From contig JAFRPC010000001.1 of NCBI GenBank assembly GCA_017429325.1, positions 1-37,422 of the forward strand: a stretch of 37,422 nucleotides of DNA, read 5' to 3'. The notes below the pieces were generated by a model. The model made no database searches. It saw nothing but the letters and a program-made list of their open reading frames with translations, and was not told the DNA's origin. The stretch comes from Oscillospiraceae bacterium. GTDB lineage: Bacteria; Bacillota; Clostridia; Oscillospirales; Oscillospiraceae. Position numbers and translations under genes: made by a program. How positions within the stretch are numbered: the stretch's first letter is position 1; every line of letters begins with the position of its first letter. Shown piece by piece: positions 25,100-33,641 of this stretch.

Positions 25100-28054
25100 T
25101 TATTGGAACAGATAGGAATAGCAGGTGAGAAGCACGCGGAGCAGGGCCCGCAGACGCTCCGGCAGCGCCGGGTCCTCCGGGGCGGCCTCCAGGACCTTCT
25201 CTCCCAGACGGAAGCGGACCAGACCTTCCCGCAGGAAGAGGAACCCGGAGTTTCGGGAGTTCTCAAAATCCCAGGCGCTCAGGAACAGGGTCAGCTTGTC
25301 CTTGCAGGGGGCGGAGGCATAGGGGCAGAAGGCGGTGCAATTGCCGCACTCGTTGCACAGGGCGTCCAGATGCAGGATCTGGAGGGAGCCGTCCTCCAGC
25401 CGGAGGGGGACGTTGGCCCGGTTGGGGCAGACGTCCACACAGTTCTCACAGACGGTATTGCAGTGCAGGCAGCGTTCCGGCTCTTTGGCTGCGGGACCGG
25501 CGGCGGCCAGAACGCCCTTGCGGGCGGCGGCCTGCTCCGGCGCGGGGCGGGACCCCGCCGGGAACTCAAATTCGTGGGCCTTCCCCAAAACTTCCTCCGC
25601 GAACCGGGCCGCGTCGGCAATGCCCTCCACCACGGTGGCGGGGCCCCGCAGGGCGTCGCCGCCCGCGAAGACGTTTTCGAGATTCGTGCGGAAGGCCGGG
25701 CGGCCCTTAGGTCCCAGCGCCACGCCGGAGGCCTCAAAGGCAGTGGGGTCCACCTGCTCGCCCACGGCGGAGATCACCAGGTCGCAGTCGAGCTCCTCAA
25801 AGCTCCCCGTGGGGACGGGGGCGCGGCGGCCGGAGGCGTCCGGCTCGCCCAGGCGCATTTTCTCATAGGTCAGCTTCCCAATCTCCTGCTTCATGGGAGC
25901 AGCCAGCTCCAGGAAGCGGACGCCGTCGGCCAGGGCCAACTCCAGCTCCTGGGGGTCGGCGGGCATGTAGCGCTTTGTGCGGCGGTAAACCAGGGTCACG
26001 GAGGCGGCTCCGCTGCGCTTCGCCAGCCGGGCGGCGTCCATCGCGGTGTTGCCGCCGCCAATGACTGCCACGTGGCCCAGCGGCGCCGAATCGGCGCCGG
26101 ACTTTCGGGCGGCCATCCAGGGGATGACCGGCTGCACGTTGCCGGAGAGCTCCAGGCGGCCCGGCTTCCAGGCGCCGACGGCATAGAAGACGTGGGTATA
26201 GCCCATCGCTTTCAGCGCGGCGGCAGTGGGGGCCTCGGTATTCGTTCTGATTTCCGCCCCGTAGGCGGCGATCAGGGCCGCGTCCTTATCAATGGCCTCG
26301 TCGGAGATGCGGAAGGAGGGGAGGACCCGGCGGACGATACCGCCCAACTTTGCCTCCCGCTCGAAGAGGGTACAGGCCACGCCTGCGCGGGAGAGGAAAT
26401 ACGCCGCGGCCATACCCGTTGGCCCGCCGCCCACAATGGCGGCCTTGACGCCGGGAAACGGAGCAGGCCTGCGCAGTCCGGCCATCAGGGCGTCATAGCC
26501 CTTCTCAGCCGCCAGAAGCTTCACAGCGCGAATTTGAACCGGGTCGTCGCAGAAGGTACGAGTGCACTTGCCCATGCAGCGGTGGGCGCAGATGGTGCCC
26601 GTGATGAAGGGCAGGGGGTTCTTCTCGGTGATCAGCCGCAGAGCCTCCGCATAGCGGCCCTGCTGGCAGAGCTCCATGTACTCCGGGATGTCCTGCCCGA
26701 TGGGGCAGCCGCCCTCGCAGGGGGCCTGGAAGCAGTCGAACCAGGGCACCTCCTCCCCGGACTTACGGTTGGGCAGGGGCTTGACGGGCTTGCAGTGGCG
26801 CGGGTCGGTCCGGCAGGCTTCGCTCAGGGCCGCCAGCGCGGCGGTATCGTTCCCTGTGAAGGGGCCAAAGGGCAGAGCCTCCGCCTTGCGGCACATCTGG
26901 GTCAAGCGGTTGTAGCCGCCGGGCTTGAGGATGGTGGTGGCGACGGTGACGGGCCAGACGCCTGCCCGGAGGAGGCCGTCGCAGTTGAACCAGTCCGCGC
27001 CGCCGGCAAAGGAGATCTTCATGCCGCCGCCGAACTGCCGGGAGATCCGGCGGCACATCTCGAGGGTCAGGGGGAAGAGGGCGCGTCCGGACATGTACAT
27101 CTCGTCGTTGGGCAGCTCGCCCTGGGTGGTGTCCACGGGGAAGGTGTTGGAGAGCTTAAGGCCGAATTCCAGGCCCTTGGAGCGGGCCAGCGCCTGGAGC
27201 CGCTCAAACATGGGCACCGCGTCGGCCCATTGCAGGTCCTCCCGGAAGTGGTGGTCGTCGAAGACCACGTAGTCGTAGCCCATGGAGTCCAGGATATGCC
27301 GAGCGTCCTCGTAGCCTAAGATGGTGGGGTTGCACTTGACGAAGGTGTGAAGCTGCTTCTCGCCGATCAGGTAGGAGGCGATGCGCTCGATCTCCGCCGG
27401 GGGACAGCCGTGGAGGGTGGAGAGGGTCACGGAGCGGGAGATATGGGGGCTGATGGCGTCGATGAAGGCCGCCCGCTCCGGGAAATAGGCTTTCAGGACC
27501 CGCTTGCACTCTGCAAACTGGGCCGTGCCGGAGGCGTCCTTCATCGCCTCGATGTAGCCGTCCACCTTCTCTCCCTGGATGCCCTCCAGGTCGTAGCCCA
27601 CGGACAGGTTAAAAACAAAGCCGTCCGGGTCTCCAAGGCCCAGGTAGCCGGAGAGGAGCTTCAGCGCGCACCAGGCCTTGATGTACTCGTCCCGGGCCTG
27701 GGCCACGGTGAGCTCGGTGGACCACTCCTGGTTGTAGCCCTCGTCGTCTGCCAGGATGCAGGGACGGGGGACGCAGCGGGCCAGGTCCTCGCCGTCCATT
27801 TGCTGGACGGTCTTGACCTCGAAGAACCTCGCACCCGCGATATAGGCAGCGATGATGTTCTGGGCCAACTGACTGTTGGGACCGGCGGCAGGCCCAAAGG
27901 GGGTCTCGATGGTCTCCCCGAAGATGGGGAAGGTCCTGGACGGGTCCGCCTTGTAGAAGCTGCGGACCCCAAAGACGGTGCTCTCCTGTTTCCACTCGGT
28001 CATAATCCATCGTATGAGCCTATTAAAGGGGAGGGGGTACATTCTTTCAGACAC
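25100..28054 (-). CDS. ygfK: YgfK-type iron-sulfur flavoprotein (putative selenate reductase subunit)
   Basis: This 984-aa multidomain oxidoreductase has the N-terminal dihydroorotate-dehydrogenase-like part typical of YgfK (FGVRSFYKADP, then TPFGPAAGPNSQLAQNI and ARFFEVKTVQQMDGEDL). The middle is a GltD-like module: cysteines of CFQAPCEGGCPIG (441-450) and CAHRCMGKCTRTFC for Fe-S clusters, an FAD motif GGGPTGMAAA near 541 and an NAD(P) motif GGGNTAMDAA near 665. The C-terminus has a ferredoxin-like part (CLHCNTVCENCVDVCP near 861, then CNECGNCTAFCP). YgfK is annotated for selenate reduction in E. coli and is part of the anaerobic urate/purine catabolism gene set of gut bacteria. GTG 28052-28054 is used because GGAGGG lies seven bases upstream. 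Same-strand neighbours, including ssnA, make a probable operon. Confidence 0.92.
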   Translation of the reverse strand: MSERMYPLPFNRLIRWIMTEWKQESTVFGVRSFYKADPSRTFPIFGETIETPFGPAAGPNSQLAQNIIAAYIAGARFFEVKTVQQMDGEDLARCVPRPCILADDEGYNQEWSTELTVAQARDEYIKAWCALKLLSGYLGLGDPDGFVFNLSVGYDLEGIQGEKVDGYIEAMKDASGTAQFAECKRVLKAYFPERAAFIDAISPHISRSVTLSTLHGCPPAEIERIASYLIGEKQLHTFVKCNPTILGYEDARHILDSMGYDYVVFDDHHFREDLQWADAVPMFERLQALARSKGLEFGLKLSNTFPVDTTQGELPNDEMYMSGRALFPLTLEMCRRISRQFGGGMKISFAGGADWFNCDGLLRAGVWPVTVATTILKPGGYNRLTQMCRKAEALPFGPFTGNDTAALAALSEACRTDPRHCKPVKPLPNRKSGEEVPWFDCFQAPCEGGCPIGQDIPEYMELCQQGRYAEALRLITEKNPLPFITGTICAHRCMGKCTRTFCDDPVQIRAVKLLAAEKGYDALMAGLRRPAPFPGVKAAIVGGGPTGMAAAYFLSRAGVACTLFEREAKLGGIVRRVLPSFRISDEAIDKDAALIAAYGAEIRTNTEAPTAAALKAMGYTHVFYAVGAWKPGRLELSGNVQPVIPWMAARKSGADSAPLGHVAVIGGGNTAMDAARLAKRSGAASVTLVYRRTKRYMPADPQELELALADGVRFLELAAPMKQEIGKLTYEKMRLGEPDASGRRAPVPTGSFEELDCDLVISAVGEQVDPTAFEASGVALGPKGRPAFRTNLENVFAGGDALRGPATVVEGIADAARFAEEVLGKAHEFEFPAGSRPAPEQAAARKGVLAAAGPAAKEPERCLHCNTVCENCVDVCPNRANVPLRLEDGSLQILHLDALCNECGNCTAFCPYASAPCKDKLTLFLSAWDFENSRNSGFLFLREGLVRFRLGEKVLEAAPEDPALPERLRALLRVLLTCYSYLFQ

Positions 28055-28104
28055 AGGGTATCCCTCCTTTCAAAATAGAGCAACGCAGGGTAACGTAAAA
28101 TCTA

Positions 28105-28596
28105 TTATTGCCAAACATACAGATACCGGAAAATCAATGCGGGCAGGAGAATGCCGGACACAGTGGAAGCGATCAAGATAAAGGCCGGGACGCCTTCAAC
28201 AAGCAGCGGCGTTGTGATCAGCAGGAGCAATACCGCCGCGCCTGCGGACAATGGGATTTCGATCATCAGAGGAACCTGGATTAGCTTGCGTCCCTTCACC
28301 TTTCCCCGGTTTGTTCGGACCCATCCAATCACTGGCAGGACGGTCATCAGACAGACACATAAACAAAGAACTGTGAAAACGGTTTCGATCCCCTCTATCA
28401 GAAGCATCGCCATGTTCAGCAGGCCGAGCAGCACCAGCAGGATATGGGTCCCCAGCCTGACGGGACTGAGAAATTGCAGCCAATCGGGCAGGTTCGGCAA
28501 GATCAGGTCCAGCGCGGGCGGAATGACACACAGCAGCAGATTCATGACGCACAGGATCAGGCAGACCCATTTTGCCCTCTCGCGTTTCTTATTCAA
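28105..28596 (-). CDS. Small multi-pass membrane protein (163 aa), third of a tandem set
   Basis: TTG 28594-28596 follows AGAGGA five to six bases upstream. The protein begins with a basic stretch (MNKKRERAK) and has about five hydrophobic segments (about 9-32, 48-66, 70-92, 110-130, 133-158). It shares with the preceding gene a loop pattern LPVIGW...KLIQVPLMI (LPLIGW...KMIRIPTLI there). It also shares a final segment GILLPALIFRYLYVW with GVVVPALTLRASTKW (next upstream gene) and GVVYPILVLVALHIW (the first of the three). No catalytic motif is seen and I do not recognise a family. It lies 50 bases before ygfK, and its base composition is lower in GC than its neighbours. Confidence 0.75.
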   Translation of the reverse strand: MNKKRERAKWVCLILCVMNLLLCVIPPALDLILPNLPDWLQFLSPVRLGTHILLVLLGLLNMAMLLIEGIETVFTVLCLCVCLMTVLPVIGWVRTNRGKVKGRKLIQVPLMIEIPLSAGAAVLLLLITTPLLVEGVPAFILIASTVSGILLPALIFRYLYVWQ

Positions 28597-28682
28597 GCTT
28601 GTCCTCTCTTCTCACAGAAGGATTCGCGGCAACGCAAATCGTTCCGGTATCTTGCAGCTACAGGAACGCAACCGCACCTTTG

Positions 28683-29138
28683 TTACCATTTCGTGCTGGC
28701 TCTGAGCGTCAGCGCCGGAACGACGACCCCGAGAATAACACTCAAATATACCAAGTCGCCATAAAACAAGACACTCAAGCCAAGTAAAAGCAGAAGGCAG
28801 AAGGCCGCCACATGACCTATCAGCAAGATCAGAGTTGGAATCCGGATCATTTTCCAGGACTTCCATTTGCAGTTTCTCCCCAGAAACCAGCCAATCAGCG
28901 GCAGATTTATGAGAATCAGCAGGATCATAAAAGCAGCCGTCATGCTTGTCGGAGTAATGTTTGATGACAGGAGCACTGCGGAAAGAAAAATAAACAACAT
29001 GGCATCCGGGCAAAACCAAAGGGCGGCCACGGAGCTATTCGCGACCCAGGCCAGCATGAATAGCAACAGGGAGACGATATGATAGAGGATCGTCAGCAGA
29101 CAAAGGTACTTTGGTTCCTTCAGCCTGGAAACAGACAT
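28683..29138 (-). CDS. Small multi-pass membrane protein (151 aa), second of a tandem set
   Basis: ATG 29136-29138 with GAGGTGG six bases upstream. A short polar N-terminus (MSVSRLKEPKY) is followed by four or five hydrophobic segments (about 11-32, 43-61, 66-88, 100-125, 127-145). A basic loop KWKSWK sits between the third and fourth. Its similarity in layout and motif (LPLIGW, KMIRIP, GVVVPAL) to the neighbouring 163-aa protein suggests a duplication. No known domain is recognised. It starts 11 bases after the 151-aa gene upstream and is separated from the next by 86 bases, in which I saw no terminator. Confidence 0.75.
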   Translation of the reverse strand: MSVSRLKEPKYLCLLTILYHIVSLLLFMLAWVANSSVAALWFCPDAMLFIFLSAVLLSSNITPTSMTAAFMILLILINLPLIGWFLGRNCKWKSWKMIRIPTLILLIGHVAAFCLLLLLGLSVLFYGDLVYLSVILGVVVPALTLRASTKW

Positions 29139-29149
29139 TCAGACCACCT

Positions 29150-29605
29150 CTATTTTCTGCGGGGGTTCCAGATATGCAGGGCGACCAGCACCAGAATGGG
29201 ATAGACGACGCCGCAGACGCCAAGGAGCATCAGCTCCCCCAGATATACGGGCTGCCAACTGGCCGTGGCAAGCAGCGAGTAGAAGGGAATCAGCACCAGG
29301 TTGCAGGCAAGATAGACGATCATCGCAGCGATGATGAGCTCCCGGCCAAAGAGGCGGCCCAGGTGGAGCATCATCCAGCCCGCCAGGGCGATGAGCGCCA
29401 GGGGGACAAAGAGCCAGGCGGGGTCAAACCAGTGGGAAAATGTGATCACCGGTACGCTGAAGGGTACGATCCATTTGATCCAATCCCCCGCGTTGGCAAA
29501 GAAGTAGATGACGGTGACGGCAAGGCCGAAGAGCAGCAGGATCAGCGTCAGCATCTTGCCCCGACGAAATTGCTTTTTCAGGTGTTCTCTTGCATAGTCT
29601 GTCAT
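29150..29605 (-). CDS. Small multi-pass membrane protein (151 aa), first of a tandem set
   Basis: ATG 29603-29605 with AAAGGAAA upstream, seven bases after the ssnA stop codon, so it is almost certainly translated from the ssnA message. A cationic N-terminus (EHLKKQFRRGK) leads into four hydrophobic segments (about 18-36, 62-80, 90-110, 120-143), and the protein ends in a basic NPRRK. The last segment (GVVYPILVLVALHIW) resembles those of the two proteins downstream; the rest is more divergent. Not recognised as any transporter family. A permease-like or accessory membrane role for purine use is only a guess from position. Confidence 0.75.
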   Translation of the reverse strand: MTDYAREHLKKQFRRGKMLTLILLLFGLAVTVIYFFANAGDWIKWIVPFSVPVITFSHWFDPAWLFVPLALIALAGWMMLHLGRLFGRELIIAAMIVYLACNLVLIPFYSLLATASWQPVYLGELMLLGVCGVVYPILVLVALHIWNPRRK

Positions 29606-29612
29606 GTTTTAC

Positions 29613-30974
29613 TCATTTCCTTTCTCCCTCCGGGCCGTATTCACAGCCGTTCAGGTCTCCCCAAAGTTTCTGAGATTGTTCCAAAATATAGGCGTTTTCC
29701 GCTTCCTCGTCGATGCCAACCAGTTCGCCATCCTTCATCAGCAGCTTGCCCGCCGCGATGGTGGTCCGGCACTGGCGGCCCGTCATGCCAAAGAGGATGT
29801 GTCCGTCGATGTTGGCGTCGGAGAAGGGCGTAAAGGGCTTGTAGTCCATCACGATCACGTCCGCGGCGGCGCCGGGCTTCAGTACGCCCAGCTCGTCCGG
29901 GAAGTACTTGGCGGCGATTTTGGCGTTGCTGCGGAAGAGCATGTCCGTGACCTCACACCAGCCCACGTTGGGCAAGCAGGCGTTCTGCTTCTGGGCGATG
30001 AGGGCCACCTTGACGGATTCCAGCATATCGTTGGTGTAGGCATCGGTGCCGAGGCCCACCAAAACCCCATGCTTGCAGAGCTGGAGCACCGGGCAGGTGC
30101 CCACGGCGTTGCCCATGTTGGACTCGGGGTTGTTCACCACCATAGTCCCAGTGGCCTGAATGAGCTCGATTTCCGCGGTGTTCACGTGGATGCAGTGGCC
30201 CAGCAGGGTTTTGGGGCCCAAAATGCCGTGGTCCTGAAGGCGCTGGACCGGGCGGCGGCCATAGCTTTGCAGGCTGTCGTAGACATCGTTCATGCCCTCA
30301 GAGACGTGGATGTGATAGCCCGTGCGTCCGTTGTTGGCCTCCACCATGCGCTCGAAGGTCTTGTCCGAAATGGTAAACAGGGCGTGTCCGCCGAACATCG
30401 CGGCCAGCATGGGGTCCTGCCGCCTCTCGCATTCCGTGATGAAGTCGGCGTTTTCCCGGATAGCCTGGAGACATTTTTCCTCCCTGTCCCGGTCCGAGAC
30501 CTCGTAGCAGAGGCAGGCGCGGAGGCCGAAGCGCTTCGCAGACTCCGCAATGGTGTGGAGACTGCCGGGGATCTCGGCATAGGAGGCATGGTGGTCAAAA
30601 ATCGTGGTGACGCCCTGCTTGATGCAGTCCATCATCAGCGCGTTGGCCGAGGCCCGGGTGCCGTCCAGGCGCAGCTTGCGGTCGATGGCCCACCACATCC
30701 CGTCCAGGACCTCATAGAAATTCGTCGCGTTGTAGCCCTTGATGGACAGGCCCCGAGCCAGGGCGGAGTAGATGTGGGTGTGGGCGTTGATCAAAGCGGG
30801 CATGATAACGCCGCCGCGGGCGTCGATCAATTCCGCCTCCGGCCAGGCGGCCCGGAGCGCGGCAGTGGTCCCGACCTCGCGAATTTTGGTTCCATCGATC
30901 AAAACCCCGCCATCCTTGAGATAGCCCAATGCCGGGTCCCTGGTGATCACCCTGCCATTTGCCAGCAGGTACAT
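29613..30974 (-). CDS. ssnA: SsnA, amidohydrolase of the purine/urate degradation gene set
   Basis: This 453-aa metal-dependent hydrolase is of the TrzN/guanine-deaminase class. Metal and catalytic residues appear in the expected places: NAHTH (His65, His67), HIHVSEG (His223), LLGHCIHV (His260) and GLGTDAYTND (Asp311). The N-terminal beta domain (MYLLANGRVITRDP) and C-terminal GAAADVIVMD are present. SsnA is conserved next to ygfK and selenium-dependent xanthine dehydrogenase genes in anaerobic purine degraders; its likely role is hydrolysis of a ring C-N bond of a purine-derived intermediate. GGAGGG lies seven bases before ATG 30972-30974. It leads the probable operon that continues through ygfK. 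The usual companions (xdhD, hyuA, ygeX, ygeY, ygeW) are not in this window. Confidence 0.92.
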   Translation of the reverse strand: MYLLANGRVITRDPALGYLKDGGVLIDGTKIREVGTTAALRAAWPEAELIDARGGVIMPALINAHTHIYSALARGLSIKGYNATNFYEVLDGMWWAIDRKLRLDGTRASANALMMDCIKQGVTTIFDHHASYAEIPGSLHTIAESAKRFGLRACLCYEVSDRDREEKCLQAIRENADFITECERRQDPMLAAMFGGHALFTISDKTFERMVEANNGRTGYHIHVSEGMNDVYDSLQSYGRRPVQRLQDHGILGPKTLLGHCIHVNTAEIELIQATGTMVVNNPESNMGNAVGTCPVLQLCKHGVLVGLGTDAYTNDMLESVKVALIAQKQNACLPNVGWCEVTDMLFRSNAKIAAKYFPDELGVLKPGAAADVIVMDYKPFTPFSDANIDGHILFGMTGRQCRTTIAAGKLLMKDGELVGIDEEAENAYILEQSQKLWGDLNGCEYGPEGERK

Positions 30975-31022
30975 GGTTCATCCCTCCCGTTCAAGATACG
31001 AAATAAGACTCTGACTAAGATC

Positions 31023-31051
31023 ATTATACCGAAATCCCCACGGGAATGCAA
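31023..31051 (-). promoter_or_regulatory. Promoter of the ssnA-ygfK block
   Basis: On the minus strand, TTGCAT (31046-31051), a 17-base spacer and a perfect TATAAT (31023-31028) lie about 50 bases before the ssnA start. No operator repeat is apparent. Confidence 0.75.
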
Positions 31052-31116
31052 TGAGTTTCTCCTGTCAAAGCCTCCAAAAAAGCCCAAATATTTTTATGGG
31101 AAATGCCGGAGCCTGT

Positions 31117-31148
31117 GACAGAGGCCTCCCAAAAGGGAGGCCTCTGTC
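31117..31148 (-). terminator. Terminator-like hairpin after the LRR-SLH gene
   Basis: GACAGAGGCCTCCC (31117-31130) pairs perfectly with 31135-31148 around an AAAA loop, nine bases past the stop of the minus-strand LRR-SLH gene. A T-run follows only further on. Confidence 0.8.
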
Positions 31149-31157
31149 GGAATAGGA

Positions 31158-33005
31158 TCAGCCTGTCAGGGTGTTGTACAGGAAGGTGACGACCTGGCCT
31201 CTGGTGCAGGTCTCGTTCGGTCCGAAGTGGGTATCATCCAGGCCCGATGTGACGCCGTTTTCCAGCGCCCAGAGCATCGCATTATAGTAATACTTGCCCG
31301 GTTTGACATCCACAAAGGGCGTATTTGTGATGCTTGCCGCAGGTTTGCCCATTGCATTCCAGATGAAGGTGACGACCTGGCCTCGGGTGCAGGTATCGTT
31401 CGGCGCAAAGTGGGTATCATCCTTGCCGGAGGTCACACCGGTCTCCAGCGCCCAGAGCATCGCCTTGTAATAATACTTGCCGGGTTTCACGTCCACGAAG
31501 GGGCAATCTGTGATCGTCGGCTCCGGCTGACCCATGGCGTTCCACAGGAAGGTGACGACCTGACCGCGGGTGCAGGTCGCTTTGGGCCCGAAGTGGTTCT
31601 CGTCCAGGCCGGAAGTAATGCCGTTTTCGTAGGCCCAGAGCACAGGGTTGTAATAGTAGGCATCCGGCTTGAGGTCGATGAAGTCATTCGGCGCGGATTT
31701 GCCGCAGCGAATGCACTTGCCGTTCTGATAGTAGTGTCCCAGGGCACGGATCAGCTTCACCTCATGGATCTCGCCGCAGTCGCAGACCTGGACCTTGTAG
31801 CCGGAGGTGGTGCAGGTCGCCTCCAGGGTCGTCTCAAAGTAGCTGTGGGTGTGCTGGGTCCAATCATAGAAGGTATAACCATAGTCCTGCGCATAAGTCT
31901 GCGTCGTGGAGCCGACGTAGCCATAGAGGCTGGTCGTCTCCGGAGAATTAAAGAGTTTCTCAGTTTCGCCCCAGGTATTGAACTCCACGTTCTGGCTCAG
32001 TACCACAGCACCCATTAGTTTTGAACAGTCTTCAAACACACAAAAGCCCATATCCGTCACGGTACTCGGTACTACGATTCCAAGAAGCCATCTACAGCCT
32101 ATAAAGGCATATGTATCAATCAGGGTCACGCCTTCCGGAAGCGTCAGAGTCATCAGTCTGGAGCAGCCGCTGAAGGCAAAGCTTCTGATCTCTGTTACTG
32201 TCGAGGGAATCTCCACTGTCTCCAAGGCTTCGCACCCGGAAAAACAATGCTCCGGAATGACCTTGAGTGTTTGGGGCAGGCGCACGTTTGTAAGATGGTC
32301 ACAACCGGAAAACAAATAATCGCCCAGCGTCTCCACGCTGTCCGGAATTGTAATGGATGTTAAAGTAGACATGTGGGAAAAACCAAAGCCGTCAATCAAT
32401 TTGACACCTTCCGGTATCACGACAGTCTCAAGCTTGCACTGTGAAAATGCACCGTATCCGATGATCTTCAACTGTTTCGGCAACTCAATGTTTCTCAATC
32501 CAGAGTTAGCGAAAGCGCCTTCCCCGATTTCCGTGATATTGTTGTGCAGTACGACTTCCTCCAAATCGCTGCAATAATTGAAGGCATCCTTCGGTATCAT
32601 GGTAACGCCTGTGGGAATCGTCACCTTTTTGATCTGGTAACACTGGCCGAAGGCATTCTCACCGATTGTTTTTAAGGAATTCGGAAGCGTGACATCCGTC
32701 GCCTTATTTGCAGTATAGAAGGCCATGTCTCCGATACTTGTCACACCCTCCTGGATGAAGATTCTCTTAATTTGCTCCAGGTTGTCTTTCCAGGGGGCTG
32801 TATTTTCCCATAGGCTTGCCGCATAGTTCTCCATGTTGCCAGTGCCGGAAATGGTGAGGGTCCCCTGGTCGTCCAGCGTCCAGGTCAGATTCTTGCCGCA
32901 GCTTCCCGAGGCGACGACTGCCGCGGATGCGGGTGTGAGGAGCTGCGGCACAAGGGACAGCAGCAGCGCCGCGGCGAGGAGCAGGGAAACAAATCTCTTT
33001 TTCAT
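31158..33005 (-). CDS. Secreted BspA-like leucine-rich-repeat protein with three SLH domains
   Basis: This 615-aa protein has a signal peptide (about 1-28, cleavage after ASA). A short beta region (WTLDDQGTLTISGTGNM) comes next, then about ten LRR_5 repeats of about 23 residues (IPxxVTxIxxxAFxxCxxL pattern) to about residue 345. A cysteine-bearing linker follows (VCDCGEIHEV and GHYYQNGKCIRCG, possibly metal-binding). The C-terminus is three S-layer homology domains with the repeated TRGQVVTF motif. SLH domains hold proteins to secondary cell-wall polymers, and LRR_5 proteins mediate adhesion or binding at the cell surface. AAGGAG precedes ATG 33003-33005. The LRR part is clearly lower in GC than the SLH part. 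The XRE gene 114 bases upstream may be co-transcribed with it. Confidence 0.92.
   Translation of the reverse strand: MKKRFVSLLLAAALLLSLVPQLLTPASAAVVASGSCGKNLTWTLDDQGTLTISGTGNMENYAASLWENTAPWKDNLEQIKRIFIQEGVTSIGDMAFYTANKATDVTLPNSLKTIGENAFGQCYQIKKVTIPTGVTMIPKDAFNYCSDLEEVVLHNNITEIGEGAFANSGLRNIELPKQLKIIGYGAFSQCKLETVVIPEGVKLIDGFGFSHMSTLTSITIPDSVETLGDYLFSGCDHLTNVRLPQTLKVIPEHCFSGCEALETVEIPSTVTEIRSFAFSGCSRLMTLTLPEGVTLIDTYAFIGCRWLLGIVVPSTVTDMGFCVFEDCSKLMGAVVLSQNVEFNTWGETEKLFNSPETTSLYGYVGSTTQTYAQDYGYTFYDWTQHTHSYFETTLEATCTTSGYKVQVCDCGEIHEVKLIRALGHYYQNGKCIRCGKSAPNDFIDLKPDAYYYNPVLWAYENGITSGLDENHFGPKATCTRGQVVTFLWNAMGQPEPTITDCPFVDVKPGKYYYKAMLWALETGVTSGKDDTHFAPNDTCTRGQVVTFIWNAMGKPAASITNTPFVDVKPGKYYYNAMLWALENGVTSGLDDTHFGPNETCTRGQVVTFLYNTLTG
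31183..31700 (-). repeat. Tandem 183-bp repeats encoding the SLH domains
   Basis: The sequence AAGGTGACGACCTG recurs at 31183, 31366 and 31549, exactly 183 bp (61 codons) apart. Long blocks between the copies are nearly the same at the DNA level, including the parts coding TRGQVVTF and VDVKPGKYYY. Confidence 0.9.
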
Positions 33006-33119
33006 GATACAGATCTCCTTTCAAGCTTGTTGTGGTTGGAATTGCGGATCTTCTTTGGTGCGGGGATAGAGCTTGCGGAATTTGAAGGACATCCCGCAGA
33101 GCTTTTCATACAAATCAAA

Positions 33120-33545
33120 TCACAAGCTGCTGTTTTGTCCCAGCAGACAGTATCGAAGTTCCTCGATCATCTGGGACACTGCGTTGAGCTCGGTGACAAT
33201 TTCATGGATTCGCGGCGTCTCCTGTTCGTCGATCATGCCGTCCTGCATAATGCCAACCAGGTCTTTGGAGATGATGTCAATGTCTCTGACATAGCCGAGA
33301 AACCGCAGGACCGTTCGGTCCAGGCTCATTTCTCTGTCTCCAAACTCCCGGTTCAGCAGCAGATAGTCCGTCGATACATGGAAAAGCCTGCTGAGGGACA
33401 CCACCTTGTCCAGTTCCGGGAGTGCTGTCCCAAGCTCCCACTTGGAGACCGTCTGACGGCTGACATTCAACTGCTCGGCCAAATCGGCCTGTGTCATATG
33501 GGCCTGCGTCCGAAGCAGGCTGATTTTCTCCGAAAGTTCAGGCAT
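33120..33545 (-). CDS. XRE-family transcriptional regulator
   Basis: This 141-aa protein has an N-terminal Cro/CI helix-turn-helix (about residues 4-58: ISLLRTQAHMTQADLAEQLN, then VSRQTVSKWELG and PELDKVVSLSRLFHVSTDYL), the common arrangement of small Firmicutes repressors. The C-terminal 75 residues are helical and acidic, probably for dimerisation; no ligand domain is recognised. ATG 33543-33545 is preceded by GGAGGGG; the longer frame to 33680 runs across the promoter and is not used. The gene is on the same strand as, and just upstream of, the LRR-SLH gene, which is its most likely neighbour target, with possible autoregulation. Confidence 0.88.
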   Translation of the reverse strand: MPELSEKISLLRTQAHMTQADLAEQLNVSRQTVSKWELGTALPELDKVVSLSRLFHVSTDYLLLNREFGDREMSLDRTVLRFLGYVRDIDIISKDLVGIMQDGMIDEQETPRIHEIVTELNAVSQMIEELRYCLLGQNSSL

Positions 33546-33612
33546 TGAAACCCCTCCTGTCTCTGTTTTCCCGGAGGGTGTTTGGTCTGCTCTGCTTTCT
33601 GAGGACAGTTCT

Positions 33613-33641
33613 ATTGTACCACCGCAGCGCAGCACTGTAAA
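33613..33641 (-). promoter_or_regulatory. Promoter of the XRE regulator gene
   Basis: On the minus strand, TTTACA (33636-33641), a 17-base spacer and TACAAT (33613-33618), about 68 bases before the start codon. Confidence 0.75.

Noticed and set aside
24896-27319. 807-aa open frame on plus, antisense to ygfK
   Set aside because: It lies wholly opposite a well-supported gene. It is Gly/Ala/His-rich without any domain and results from high GC in the third codon position of the minus gene.
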